Shown piece by piece: positions 1 through 7,732 of a stretch of 63,674 nucleotides of DNA (the first letter of the stretch is position 1; every line of letters begins with the position of its first letter). The stretch is from the IMG/VR virus record IMGVR_UViG_3300048839_000884, positions 1-63,674 of that record; one strand, 5' to 3'. The translations under genes and the position numbers were made by a program. The notes below the pieces were generated by a model. That model did no database searches and was not told the DNA's origin. It worked only from the letters and a program-made list of their open reading frames with translations. The stretch comes from a virus.

Positions 1-1
1 G

Positions 2-250
2 AGCGCGGCCCGGACGGCCGCGTCGAGCGGGTCGAAGGCGCTCGCCGGAACGTGGGAGGACACCTCCGCGAACGCCGGCGGCACCGCGGCGCACTGGCGC
101 CTCAAGGACAGCGGAGGCTCGACCTGCCACATGCAGGGCAACATCACGGCGGACGGCGGCGGCGGTGATCTCGAACTCATCACCACGACCATCACCGCCG
201 GCCAGCCGGTGACCATTACCGCGTGGACCTTCACCGAGCCGGGCGCGTAA
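2..250 (+). CDS. Small virion-type protein, 3' part (5' part at 63377)
   Basis: This is the 3' end of the gene that starts at 63377. From base 141 to the TAA at 248-250 it adds 36 residues, giving a 135-aa protein when the terminal repeat is collapsed. The deduced protein is rich in Thr, Ala and Gly, typical of beta-structured phage surface or minor head proteins found next to portal genes. Codons before base 15 are not authentic because those bases derive from the portal gene. The function is unproven; the position between portal and head genes suggests a small structural or decoration protein. Confidence 0.75.
   Translation, partial: SAARTAASSGSKALAGTWEDTSANAGGTAAHWRLKDSGGSTCHMQGNITADGGGGDLELITTTITAGQPVTITAWTFTEPGA
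15..140. repeat. Terminal direct repeat (copy 1; copy 2 at 63549-63674)
   Basis: Bases 15-140 are identical to 63549-63674 (126 bp). Joining the copies restores one 135-codon reading frame, so the repeat marks closure of a circular or circularly permuted map and not a biological duplication. Bases 1-25 instead match 63185-63209 in the portal gene, so the first 14 bases are a chimeric join through the 11-bp sequence CGGCCGCGTCG shared by both places. This is either an assembly artefact or a rare deletion variant. Confidence 0.93.
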
Positions 251-273
251 GGCCGGGCTGAGGGGCGGGGCGG

Positions 274-2790
274 ATGACGCGCTGGTACATCAAGGGCGGG
301 GATAGCGCCGTCATCGCGTCGGGGTCGGCGGATTTCGACTTCGTTCCCGCATCGACGATCCGACCGGGCGATACCTTCATCGCCCGCGTCGCCACGCGCG
401 ACAACGTCACGCCGGCCCCGGTCACCAGCGGCGACTGGACGTCGATCACCTCGTCCCCGGACGCATCGAACAGCACGTCCGGGTCCGACGCGGCGCTGTC
501 CAAGGACTTCGTCTGGTACACGACCTTCACCGACGCGAAAGACCTGACGTGGTCGCGCGGCGGCACGGCGGTCCAGTTGCGCGGCGCCTTCGCCGTGGCG
601 CCGGCCATGGGCTACGAGATCGAACTGGTCGCGTCGTCCAGCGGGACGAACGCCTCCGGCTCGACGGCGAGCGTCCTCACCAGCCTGACTACGGCCGAAG
701 ACGACGAACTGATCGTCTGCTTCGGGTCGAGCGGCCGGAACACGTCGTGGACGAACTGGGACGCAGCGACTGACCCATCCGTCGCGTCGGGTTCCGGCGG
801 CTCCAGCCAGATCGGCCTGTTTTCGCCGACGTCTACGTGGCAGCGGCACCAGTCCAACGGCTCGACGTCCGGCTCGGACATCTCCGGATCCATCGGTGTC
901 GCGGTCAAGGATACCGCCGGCTCGACCGGCAACATTCAGGTCACCACCGGCGTCGGTGTCCGCCTCGCGTGGGTCACGACGCGCTGGCGGCAGGTGCAGG
1001 CGACCACCCTCAAGGTGGTGAACAACGGCGGCGGCGGCGTCTACCCCGGCACGGGCGACACCAACGCGGCGGCGCTGCCGTTCACGCCGACGAGCGGAAA
1101 TACCCTGTTCGCCTTCGTCGCCATCGACAAGGACGCGACCAGCGACGTCACGGCGACAGGCTGGACGCGGGAGATGCAGGAGCGCAGCGGCTCGGCCGTC
1201 AGCGCCGCCCTGTTCCGCAAGGTCTCCGACGGCACCGAGACGGAGATCGAGGTCACCTACACCTCGTCGGCTTCGCAGGGCTTCTCGTTGTTCGTGGTCG
1301 AGATCGAGGGCGAGGTCGAGATCGACGTCTCGGCGACGTCGACGACGAACCTCTCGACGCCGGCCAAGACGTCCGGCACCGCGACGACGGCCAATACCAC
1401 GGCGGCCGGCGGCCTCGCCATCGGCCTCTGGGCGAACGACAGCTACGGGTCGTGCGACACCGGTACTCTTGAGACGTGGTCTGACGGCTTCATCGCCAAC
1501 CCCGGCCCGAAGACCCGGCAGTATTTCGGCCCCGCCGACGTCGGCTCGCCGGCCATCGCGGTCGGGTGGAAGGAGATCCCGAGCAGCGGTACGGCCGTCT
1601 CGACGTCCTACACCTACACGGGCGACACCGACGACGAGAACCTTCTGTTCCTCGTCGTGCTCAAGGAAAGCGCGAGCGGCGTCACCGGCGACGCGGCGAT
1701 CACGCTCGGGAACGTCACCACGGCGGCGGACGGCACGCCGGAGATCATCGGCGACGCGGCCATCACGCTCGGGAACGTCACCACGGCGGCGGACGGCTGG
1801 CAACCGGCTCTCGGCGACGCGGCGATCACGCTCGGGCTCGTCACCACGGCGGCGGACGGCACACCGGAGATCATCGGCGACGCGGCGCCGACGCTTGGGC
1901 TGGTCACCACCTCCGCCGACGGGGCGCCGGAGGTCATCGGCGATTCGGCTGTCACTCTCGGGCTGGTGACCACGGCAGCGGACGGCACGCCGGAGGTGAC
2001 GGGCGATCTGGCCAAGACGCTGGGGCTGGTGACCACGGCAGCGGACGGCACGCCGGAGATCGTCGGCGACGCGGCCATCACCCTTGGGCTGGTGACCACG
2101 GCGACCGACGGCGCGCCTGAGATCATCGGCGACGCGGCCATCACGCTCCAGCTTATGACGCTGGAGACGCAGACGCTCTCCGAGGTCTCCGGCGACGCGG
2201 CCATCACGATGCCGCTCCTGACCACGGAGGCCGACGGCACGCCGGAGATCATCGGCGACGCGGCGCCGACGCTTGGGCTTGTCACACTCTCGGCCGACGG
2301 CGAGGCGAGCGCCGGCACCATCGAGGGCGACGCGGCGATCACGCTCGGGCTCGTCACCACGGACACCTACGGCTACCCCGGTGACGCGCCGCGGGTCGGG
2401 GGAGGTGGCGGCGGCCGGCCATCGAAGAAGAAGCGCCGCAAGCGGCCCAAGTACGAGCACGAGATCGAGGAGGAGGCCGAGGAGGAGGCCGAGTCCGCAA
2501 AAACGACAGAACCCGAAATCCGGCCGGAAATAGTACCCTCCTCCGAGGTCGACTTCCCGGCCGCGGCGGCGGGCCTGCCGGCACCGGATCTCGATCTCGA
2601 CCAGCGCCAGCCGGCGCCGCCGATCACGGTCGACCGGTCGAACCGCGGGCCGCTCCGGGTTCGGCGCGAGAACGAACAGGTTCGCGCGTTCATCTCGCAG
2701 GTTCGCGCCAAGGCGGCCGAGGAGCGGGCGCGGCGCGAGTACGAAGCCGCGCTCGACGACGACGACGACGCGCTCCTCCTCCTCCTGTGA
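274..2790 (+). CDS. Large repetitive structural protein (838 aa)
   Basis: The protein is 838 aa. Residues 1-470 are Ser/Thr/Gly-rich and resemble tandem beta-sandwich domains. Residues about 472-705 hold eleven repeats of about 21 residues beginning GDAAITLG and ending in a DGTPEII-type turn. The C-terminus is basic (SKKKRRKRP, about residue 715) and then strongly acidic, ending in five Asp, Ala and five Leu. It lies between the small portal-adjacent protein and the head genes, which suggests a virion surface fibre or head-associated protein. No enzyme motif is visible. The ATG at 274 follows a GGGGCGG purine stretch. The repeats could bind a surface or act as a spacer; that is inference. Confidence 0.7.
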   Translation: MTRWYIKGGDSAVIASGSADFDFVPASTIRPGDTFIARVATRDNVTPAPVTSGDWTSITSSPDASNSTSGSDAALSKDFVWYTTFTDAKDLTWSRGGTAVQLRGAFAVAPAMGYEIELVASSSGTNASGSTASVLTSLTTAEDDELIVCFGSSGRNTSWTNWDAATDPSVASGSGGSSQIGLFSPTSTWQRHQSNGSTSGSDISGSIGVAVKDTAGSTGNIQVTTGVGVRLAWVTTRWRQVQATTLKVVNNGGGGVYPGTGDTNAAALPFTPTSGNTLFAFVAIDKDATSDVTATGWTREMQERSGSAVSAALFRKVSDGTETEIEVTYTSSASQGFSLFVVEIEGEVEIDVSATSTTNLSTPAKTSGTATTANTTAAGGLAIGLWANDSYGSCDTGTLETWSDGFIANPGPKTRQYFGPADVGSPAIAVGWKEIPSSGTAVSTSYTYTGDTDDENLLFLVVLKESASGVTGDAAITLGNVTTAADGTPEIIGDAAITLGNVTTAADGWQPALGDAAITLGLVTTAADGTPEIIGDAAPTLGLVTTSADGAPEVIGDSAVTLGLVTTAADGTPEVTGDLAKTLGLVTTAADGTPEIVGDAAITLGLVTTATDGAPEIIGDAAITLQLMTLETQTLSEVSGDAAITMPLLTTEADGTPEIIGDAAPTLGLVTLSADGEASAGTIEGDAAITLGLVTTDTYGYPGDAPRVGGGGGGRPSKKKRRKRPKYEHEIEEEAEEEAESAKTTEPEIRPEIVPSSEVDFPAAAAGLPAPDLDLDQRQPAPPITVDRSNRGPLRVRRENEQVRAFISQVRAKAAEERARREYEAALDDDDDALLLLL
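1687..2388 (+). repeat. Eleven tandem 63-bp coding repeats
   Basis: Eleven units, each mostly 63 bp and encoding GDxAxTLGxVTT plus a variable tail. Some are nearly identical at the DNA level, such as the units around 1687, 1750 and 1813. Units 8 and 9 are diverged (QLMT, MPLLT) and unit 10 is three residues longer. Such arrays can expand or contract by slippage or recombination, so copy number may vary among relatives. Confidence 0.9.
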
Positions 2791-2847
2791 CCGGCTGTCA
2801 TATCTCGCGCGCTGCGCTATGCAGGGCCGTTCTTCGGCGGAGGACAC

Positions 2848-3255
2848 ATGCAGGAACAGGCACTTGATGCCGCCTACTCGGGCGGCGCCCTGCCTTGGGC
2901 GGTGGACATGATCGTCCACCAGCAGCTTCATCTCCTGAACGACAGGCTCGTCGCGCAGATCGTTGCAGATACCTACCTGCGGACGGCACCCCATGAGCGC
3001 GTCGCCGACATGCACGCGCATCTCCTCGCTCGACCGGTCCCCCTCGTCGACCGCCGCTTCGAGCGGTGCGTCTTCTACGCGGCGCCGGTCACCTTCGACA
3101 ATCTGACCGAGGACAGGAACGGATCCTCCATCGTCGTCTACCGCCCGGTGCGGGACGGCGACGGGATCACCGTCGCGTTCTTCCCAAGGGTCCACATCAA
3201 GGCCCTCTCTGGCCCCTCGCGGGTCAGATGGCCGGAAGGGCTATTCGACCTATGA
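2848..3255 (+). CDS. Hypothetical protein, 135 aa
   Basis: Unrecognised soluble 135-aa protein. It starts at ATG 2848 after a GGAGGAC ribosome binding site at 2839-2845, and its stop overlaps the next start (TATGA, 3251-3255), so the two are probably translationally coupled. It lies upstream of the scaffold and capsid genes in the morphogenesis operon. No transmembrane segment, signal peptide or catalytic motif is visible. It could be a small head-assembly or late accessory protein. Confidence 0.7.
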   Translation: MQEQALDAAYSGGALPWAVDMIVHQQLHLLNDRLVAQIVADTYLRTAPHERVADMHAHLLARPVPLVDRRFERCVFYAAPVTFDNLTEDRNGSSIVVYRPVRDGDGITVAFFPRVHIKALSGPSRVRWPEGLFDL

Positions 3256-3656
3256 GCGAACGATTCTTCGACCGCGTCGCGCACCTCGCCGTGGATGGCT
3301 TCACTGCCGGCCAGACGCTCGACATCGCCACCATGCTCGGCGACCAACTCAACCCGCGGCGCGACGGCGCGCCGAAGACCGCGCTTCTCGTCGTCCGGGG
3401 CACGCTGCACCTCGAAGCCGTGGACGCGCTCCAGAAGCTCGTCGCCATCGCCCCGACCGATGCCGCCGGCATATCCGCCTTGCAGGCGCAGGTGAAAGCG
3501 TACATGGCAGTAGAGGACACGATCCGCCGGATCGTGGGAGCCGGCGCCGAGATATGGGCCGAGATGGATCGGGAGGACCGCGAAGTCCTCGCCGAGCACA
3601 TGGGCCTCGACATCGACGATGAGGCGGAACTGAGCAGGGGCTTCGACAATGATTGA
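3252..3656 (+). CDS. Hypothetical protein, 134 aa, upstream of the scaffold gene
   Basis: 134 aa, starting MSERFFDRV at ATG 3252, which overlaps the previous stop. A longer upstream reading in this frame would run through the preceding gene and is not used. It is mainly helical by composition with an acidic C-terminus. The stop overlaps the next ATG at 3649, continuing the coupled string 2848-3255, 3252-3656, 3649-4995. No family is recognised. The position suggests a role in head assembly, but this is only context. Confidence 0.7.
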   Translation: MSERFFDRVAHLAVDGFTAGQTLDIATMLGDQLNPRRDGAPKTALLVVRGTLHLEAVDALQKLVAIAPTDAAGISALQAQVKAYMAVEDTIRRIVGAGAEIWAEMDREDREVLAEHMGLDIDDEAELSRGFDND

Positions 3657-4995
3657 CATCGACGGTGGCGACGAGGACGAGCGCGGACTTTCCGACGCTG
3701 AGATCCGGGAACTCGCGCAGGCGCGAGAACTGAACTACGCCGACCGGCAGGAGGAACCCGAGCCGGTCGTCCGCGGGCAGGTCGAGGAGCCGGAGGAGGA
3801 CGAGGAGCCGGCTCCCCGCGTCCCGGTCGGCAGCGAGCGGGACGATCTCGCCGAGGAGATCGCCGAGCGCAACGAGCGCCGGCAGAGTGAGCAATCCCGC
3901 GAGTTCGACGAAGACCTGTCGAAGATGCGGAACCAGATCGGGGCCTTCGCCGATGACGACGAAGGCACCGAGGCCCCGCCGGACGATGAAGCCCCACCGT
4001 CCGGCGGGGACCAGCCAGCGCCGCGGTTGGCCGAGGACGACATGCTCGTCGAGGTCACCGTCCGCGGCGAGAAGCGGCTGGTCCCGCTCGGGGAACTCAA
4101 GGCATCCGCGCAGAAGATGGAGGCGGCGGACAGCTACCTCGCCGACAGCCGGCGCATCTTCGACGAGGCGCGCGCTCTCCGCGAGCAGATCGCGCAGGGC
4201 AAGGTGGTCCAGCCGGAAACGCCTGAGCAGCGGGCCGCCGCCGAGCGCGGGCTGACCGACGAGCAGAAGGAAGCCCGCCGGAGCCTCATCAACGCCCTGA
4301 CCTACGGAACCGAGGACGAAGGCGCCGCCGCGCTGGAGCGGTTCCAGCAGGAGACCGAGGAGCGCGCGATCCAGCGCCTCGAAGCCCGGCAGCAGATGAA
4401 GGAGCGCCGGGACATCTTCCTGAACAGGATGAACGTCGCGCAGCAGTACATCTCCGAGAACATGCCGGACATCGCCGGCAACCCGGCCATGCTCAAGGTC
4501 TTCGGTGTGAACCTCACCGAAGGTCAGAAGTTCCTCCTCGCGAAATTTGTGGAAAACCTTCCCGACCATGAACGGGCGCGCATGGCCCGGCATAACCTGA
4601 CCCCGGATCGAATCCGGAGCCTCACCTCGCCCCGGAAGATCATGGAAGTCTACGCTGACTTCGCCGTGAAGGGGTATCCAGTCCCCAACATCGACGAGGT
4701 CATGGTCCGGGCGGGTCAGATCACCCGAGACGAGGCAGGCTTCACGAACAGGAATCCGGCGCAGCCGGGCCGCGGCACCACCCCCGCCGATGGCCAAGGA
4801 CGCGGGAACGTCAGGCTCTCATCCGACCGCATGGCTCGGAAGGAGTCTCTTACCCCTCAACCCACACGCGCTGGCGTCGGGCAGGGGCCGTCCTCGCAGG
4901 CAGAGCAGCGCCGCGGAGTTTCCGAGTCCGACTTCCATCGCGAGGCCATGGCCGAGCGCATGGAGCAGGGCTACACCCTCCCCCGACGCAGGTAA
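3649..4995 (+). CDS. Probable capsid scaffolding protein
   Basis: 448 aa, highly charged and largely helical. The N-terminal third (to about residue 125) is Glu/Asp/Pro-rich and probably disordered. Residues 140-300 are rich in Glu, Arg, Gln and Ala in a coiled-coil pattern. The C-terminus is basic (LPRRR). Composition, size and location directly before the major capsid gene are characteristic of the internal scaffolds of podoviruses. No protease motif is seen, so a protease-scaffold fusion is unlikely. The family was assigned by context and composition, not by a sequence signature. Confidence 0.72.
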   Translation: MIDIDGGDEDERGLSDAEIRELAQARELNYADRQEEPEPVVRGQVEEPEEDEEPAPRVPVGSERDDLAEEIAERNERRQSEQSREFDEDLSKMRNQIGAFADDDEGTEAPPDDEAPPSGGDQPAPRLAEDDMLVEVTVRGEKRLVPLGELKASAQKMEAADSYLADSRRIFDEARALREQIAQGKVVQPETPEQRAAAERGLTDEQKEARRSLINALTYGTEDEGAAALERFQQETEERAIQRLEARQQMKERRDIFLNRMNVAQQYISENMPDIAGNPAMLKVFGVNLTEGQKFLLAKFVENLPDHERARMARHNLTPDRIRSLTSPRKIMEVYADFAVKGYPVPNIDEVMVRAGQITRDEAGFTNRNPAQPGRGTTPADGQGRGNVRLSSDRMARKESLTPQPTRAGVGQGPSSQAEQRRGVSESDFHREAMAERMEQGYTLPRRR

Positions 4996-5005
4996 GCAGC
5001 GAACC

Positions 5006-5043
5006 GGCCTCCCTCGACAGGCGCATAGCCGACAAGGGAGGCC
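5006..5043 (+). promoter_or_regulatory. Hairpin that sequesters the capsid gene ribosome binding site
   Basis: GGCCTCCCT (5006-5014) pairs perfectly with AGGGAGGCC (5035-5043) across a 20-nt loop. The right arm contains GGGAGG, the Shine-Dalgarno sequence of the GTG start at 5047. In mRNA the capsid ribosome binding site would be buried in a 9-bp stem, which implies translational control or coupling to the scaffold gene ending at 4995. Confidence 0.7.
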
Positions 5044-5046
5044 GAC

Positions 5047-6039
5047 GTGGCCGGTCAGCTTTGGTCCGTTCCCGCCGAAGGCGGGTATCTCTGGAGCGCG
5101 AATCTCTCGAAGAAGCTCCGGATGTCGCTTCGTCCAATGACGAAGTTCCGTCAGTTTTCGCAGCCGCACGACGGTCAGAAGCGCGGAATGCTTCATTCCG
5201 GCGAGACTTTCTCGTGGAATGTCTATAAGAAGGTCGGGCGTCAGGGACGGAGACTTGCGGAAACGCAGCCGATGCCTGAGACCGGCTTCGAGATCATCCA
5301 GAATAGTCTCACGGTTACTGAGGCTGGTCAATCCGTTCCTTTCACCGGGAAGCTGGACGCTCTCGCCGAGCATGAGGTTCAGGCGATCATCGACGCCAAC
5401 CTCAAGCACGACGCCGCCTGCTACTTCGACATCGAGGTCTTCCTCCAGATGAAGCGCACGCCGCTGCGTGCGTCGGCGGCGGCCTCGACCACGGCCGTGA
5501 CCTTCGACACGGACGGCACCGCGACCGAGACGAACAACATCGAACTCGGCACGGGGCACATCAAGGCCATCGTCGACTACATGAAGGAGCGGAACATCCC
5601 GCCCTACTTCGACGACGGCTCCTACGCCTGCATCAGCCACGTCTCGACGTTCCGGACGTTCAAGAACTCGCTGGAGTCGATCCACCAGTACACCGAGTCC
5701 GGCATCAACCGGATCATGTACGGCGAGATCGGCCGCTACGAGGACATCCGCTTCGTCGAGCAGAACCAGATCCCGAAGGGTGGCGCGCTCGACTCGACCA
5801 CGTTCGATGCGTGGGAGAAGACGGCGGATGCGTGGAACAACGCCAAGTCGTCGTGGGCGTTCTTCTTCGGCGGCGACACCGTCGCCGAGGCCGTGGTGAT
5901 CGCGGAGCAGATCCGCGCGAAGATCCCGTCCGACTTCGGTCGGTCGAAGGGTATCGCGTGGTACTACCTCGGCGGCTTCGGCCTGACCCACCCCGACGCG
6001 GACAACGCCCGCGTGGTGATGTGGGACTCCGCCGCCTGA
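5047..6039 (+). CDS. Major capsid protein (probable)
   Basis: 330 aa, starting at GTG 5047 with GGGAGG seven bases upstream; no ATG lies near the ribosome binding site. It follows the scaffold gene and precedes small head proteins, the standard place for the coat protein. It lacks transmembrane segments and enzyme motifs. The C-terminus is rich in aromatic residues and Gly (around GIAWYYLGGFG), like the last strands of HK97-fold coat proteins. The size fits unprocessed coat proteins of N4-gp56 or DUF4043-like families; which of these is uncertain. A strong hairpin follows the stop and another covers the start, suggesting separate control of this abundant product. Confidence 0.75.
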   Translation: MAGQLWSVPAEGGYLWSANLSKKLRMSLRPMTKFRQFSQPHDGQKRGMLHSGETFSWNVYKKVGRQGRRLAETQPMPETGFEIIQNSLTVTEAGQSVPFTGKLDALAEHEVQAIIDANLKHDAACYFDIEVFLQMKRTPLRASAAASTTAVTFDTDGTATETNNIELGTGHIKAIVDYMKERNIPPYFDDGSYACISHVSTFRTFKNSLESIHQYTESGINRIMYGEIGRYEDIRFVEQNQIPKGGALDSTTFDAWEKTADAWNNAKSSWAFFFGGDTVAEAVVIAEQIRAKIPSDFGRSKGIAWYYLGGFGLTHPDADNARVVMWDSAA

Positions 6040-6056
6040 CGATGGGCTCATGAACC

Positions 6057-6076
6057 GGAGGGGCTACGGCCCCTCC
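6057..6076 (+). terminator. UACG-tetraloop hairpin after the capsid gene
   Basis: GGAGGGGC (6057-6064), loop TACG, GCCCCTCC (6069-6076): a perfect 8-bp stem closed by a C(UACG)G tetraloop, one of the most stable RNA loops known. No T-tract follows, so it is better read as a partial terminator or an mRNA 3'-end stabiliser for the capsid transcript. Confidence 0.65.
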
Positions 6077-6101
6077 TCCTCGACATCAAGGAACCGCTCC
6101 C

Positions 6102-6515
6102 ATGTACGACGGCAGCACCCGGACCTACTACCTCGGGTCCATCACCCTCACCTCGGACAAGGTGTTCGACTTCGACGCGCCGGACAACGGTCGCTGGCGC
6201 GTGGTCGACATCCAGTACCGCGTCTCGACGACCTTCGCCGGCGCCACCCGCACGCCGGGCGTCAAGGCCGGATCGACCACGGACGATGACCTCCTGATCG
6301 ACGACACCCAGCTTGGGCTCGTCGCGAACGGGAACACCGTCCGCTCGATGCGGATCGAGAACCCGACCGCCTTCAACGACCGCGAGGGCTACGGCGCGGA
6401 GGTTCTGGAGAACGGCGACACGCTGCGTCTCTCGATCCTCGCGGCCACGGGCTCGGGCGCCGCTGGCGTCGCGGAGTTTTGGGCCGTGCTCCAGCTTTGC
6501 GGCGGCGACCTCTAA
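6102..6515 (+). CDS. Small head protein, possible decoration protein (137 aa)
   Basis: 137 aa, ATG at 6102 after AAGGA (6089-6093). It is beta-rich in composition with many Thr, Asp and Gly residues and no hydrophobic segment. It follows the capsid gene directly, which is where decoration or cement proteins are encoded in many phages. A contiguous pattern of alternating polar and hydrophobic residues (about 20-110) fits a jelly-roll or similar sandwich. The role is inferred from position and composition only. Confidence 0.68.
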   Translation: MYDGSTRTYYLGSITLTSDKVFDFDAPDNGRWRVVDIQYRVSTTFAGATRTPGVKAGSTTDDDLLIDDTQLGLVANGNTVRSMRIENPTAFNDREGYGAEVLENGDTLRLSILAATGSGAAGVAEFWAVLQLCGGDL

Positions 6516-6733
6516 TGCCCCGCGCCCGCTATGTCCGCTCGGCCGGTAACGGCCGGGCGGATGACGGCTTCGAGCCGACAGCGCGAGAGCGCAACCCCTC
6601 CATGGCCCGAGACGGCTATGAGGTGCTGACCGAGCGGAGCTACGACGAGTATGGTCTCCGCTCGGAGAGCAAGAAGCTCTCGGAGACCAAGTACGAGCCG
6701 GCCCTGCGGGGCGGCTACAACGAGGAGTGCTGA
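6515..6733 (+). CDS. Hypothetical small protein, 72 aa
   Basis: 72 aa, starting MPRARYVR at ATG 6515, which overlaps the stop of the preceding gene (TAATG). Strongly charged, rich in Arg, Glu, Ser and Tyr, with no hydrophobic core apparent; it may be an unstructured assembly factor. Its own stop overlaps the next start at 6733. G or C at most third codon positions supports coding. Confidence 0.6.
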   Translation: MPRARYVRSAGNGRADDGFEPTARERNPSMARDGYEVLTERSYDEYGLRSESKKLSETKYEPALRGGYNEEC

Positions 6734-6942
6734 TGATGAAGGAATCCAAGGGGAAGCTCGGCGGCACCGTCACCGAGTCGACCGCCCGCGGTGGCCAGAT
6801 GGTCCACTCCTACGGTCGCGACAACTCCGACTACGTCGGGTCCAAGAAGATGGCCCGCTCCGGGTCGGACGGCTTCGGCGGCGGGATGGACGACCTGTCG
6901 CACAGCCTGTCCGGCAACCGCGCGAACCAGACCTCGGAGTAA
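6733..6942 (+). CDS. Hypothetical small protein, 69 aa
   Basis: 69 aa, MMKESKG; the ATG at 6733 or 6736 follows GAGGAG. Rich in Gly, Ser and Lys, low in hydrophobics and probably disordered. It belongs to the capsid-adjacent string of small coupled genes. No family recognised. Confidence 0.6.
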   Translation: MMKESKGKLGGTVTESTARGGQMVHSYGRDNSDYVGSKKMARSGSDGFGGGMDDLSHSLSGNRANQTSE

Positions 6943-6948
6943 CGGCCC

Positions 6949-7665
6949 ATGGGCCGGGCGCTCCCGACGCTCGATAGGGGACGGTCGTTCGCGACCGTCT
7001 TCCCCATCGGCGAGCATGGCGTTGCGTTCAAGCAGCGCCATTTCTCGCTTCCGACGCCCTACTGGTTCGACTCCATGGGGCAGTGCATTCAGGAAGCCCT
7101 GACGGAAGACCAGAAGGCATACCATTTCGGCTCGGGCGACGAGGAGTACGCCCGCATCATCGGCAGCACCTCTTTCCCCGACCCCATCCCCCTTTCGGAA
7201 GGGGTTGCGCTCCCGCTCGATCAGGCAGTCGCGCGGGCTCACACCACCTCCGGCCTCTCCATCGCGAAGTGGAATGCGCTCCCGCAGAAGCAGCGGGACA
7301 AGCACATCTCCTCGCTCGTCGAGGGCTTGAAGGCGAGCCTCGTCCCGGCCAAGGCGGACACCCGCCCGCGGCGGTTCGTCGGCACCAAGGACGAAGCGGA
7401 ACCGGAAGCCGAAGCCGAGCGGGAGACCCCGACGGTGGAGGTGAAGCGGCCGTCCGGTCCGAAGGCGCCGCCGGAGGAGGACGAGGCGCCGTTGGCGGCC
7501 GGCATGGTGTCGGACGAGGCGCTGGCGCAGTGGGTGAAGGGCGAGATCACCCTGTCCGTGCAGGATCTCAAGTCCACGGTGAAGAAGCGGTGGGGCGTCG
7601 GGCTCCGCACCGCGACGCAGATCCGCGAGTACCTGATTTCCGAGCACGGCTACACCAAGGGCTGA
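6949..7665 (+). CDS. Hypothetical virion-region protein, 238 aa
   Basis: 238 aa. The N-terminal 120 residues look folded, followed by a Glu/Pro/Lys-rich linker (about 125-180) and a small C-terminal helical domain of about 50 residues (VSDEALAQWVKGEITLSV and onward). ATG 6949 lies 7 bp after the previous stop. A factor-independent terminator follows the gene, marking the end of the head-protein transcript. No recognised family; head completion or assembly is likely by position. Confidence 0.65.
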   Translation: MGRALPTLDRGRSFATVFPIGEHGVAFKQRHFSLPTPYWFDSMGQCIQEALTEDQKAYHFGSGDEEYARIIGSTSFPDPIPLSEGVALPLDQAVARAHTTSGLSIAKWNALPQKQRDKHISSLVEGLKASLVPAKADTRPRRFVGTKDEAEPEAEAERETPTVEVKRPSGPKAPPEEDEAPLAAGMVSDEALAQWVKGEITLSVQDLKSTVKKRWGVGLRTATQIREYLISEHGYTKG

Positions 7666-7687
7666 CGCCGGCGGATGACCAAGCCAC

Positions 7688-7714
7688 GGGGCCGGCCTGA
7701 CGCCGGCCCCTTTT
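7688..7714 (+). terminator. Rho-independent terminator after the head genes
   Basis: GGGGCCGGC (7688-7696), loop CTGAC, GCCGGCCCC (7702-7710), then TTTT (7711-7714). A perfect 9-bp G+C stem with a T-run, the clearest intrinsic terminator in the window. It separates the head genes from the tail genes starting at 7733. Confidence 0.88.
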
Positions 7715-7732
7715 CGCGTGAAGGAGCGGTAG

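Noticed and set aside
15-140. Long terminal repeats as biological packaging ends
   Set aside because: The 126-bp identity restores a single gene when collapsed and begins with a chimeric stub, so it looks like assembly overlap, not a defined physical terminus.
837-1472. Long Arg/Gly-rich ORFs in other frames of the structural genes
   Set aside because: These are shadows: G/C-rich codons leave other frames open. They are Arg/Gly/Ala/His low complexity, lack ribosome binding sites and have weak third-position bias.
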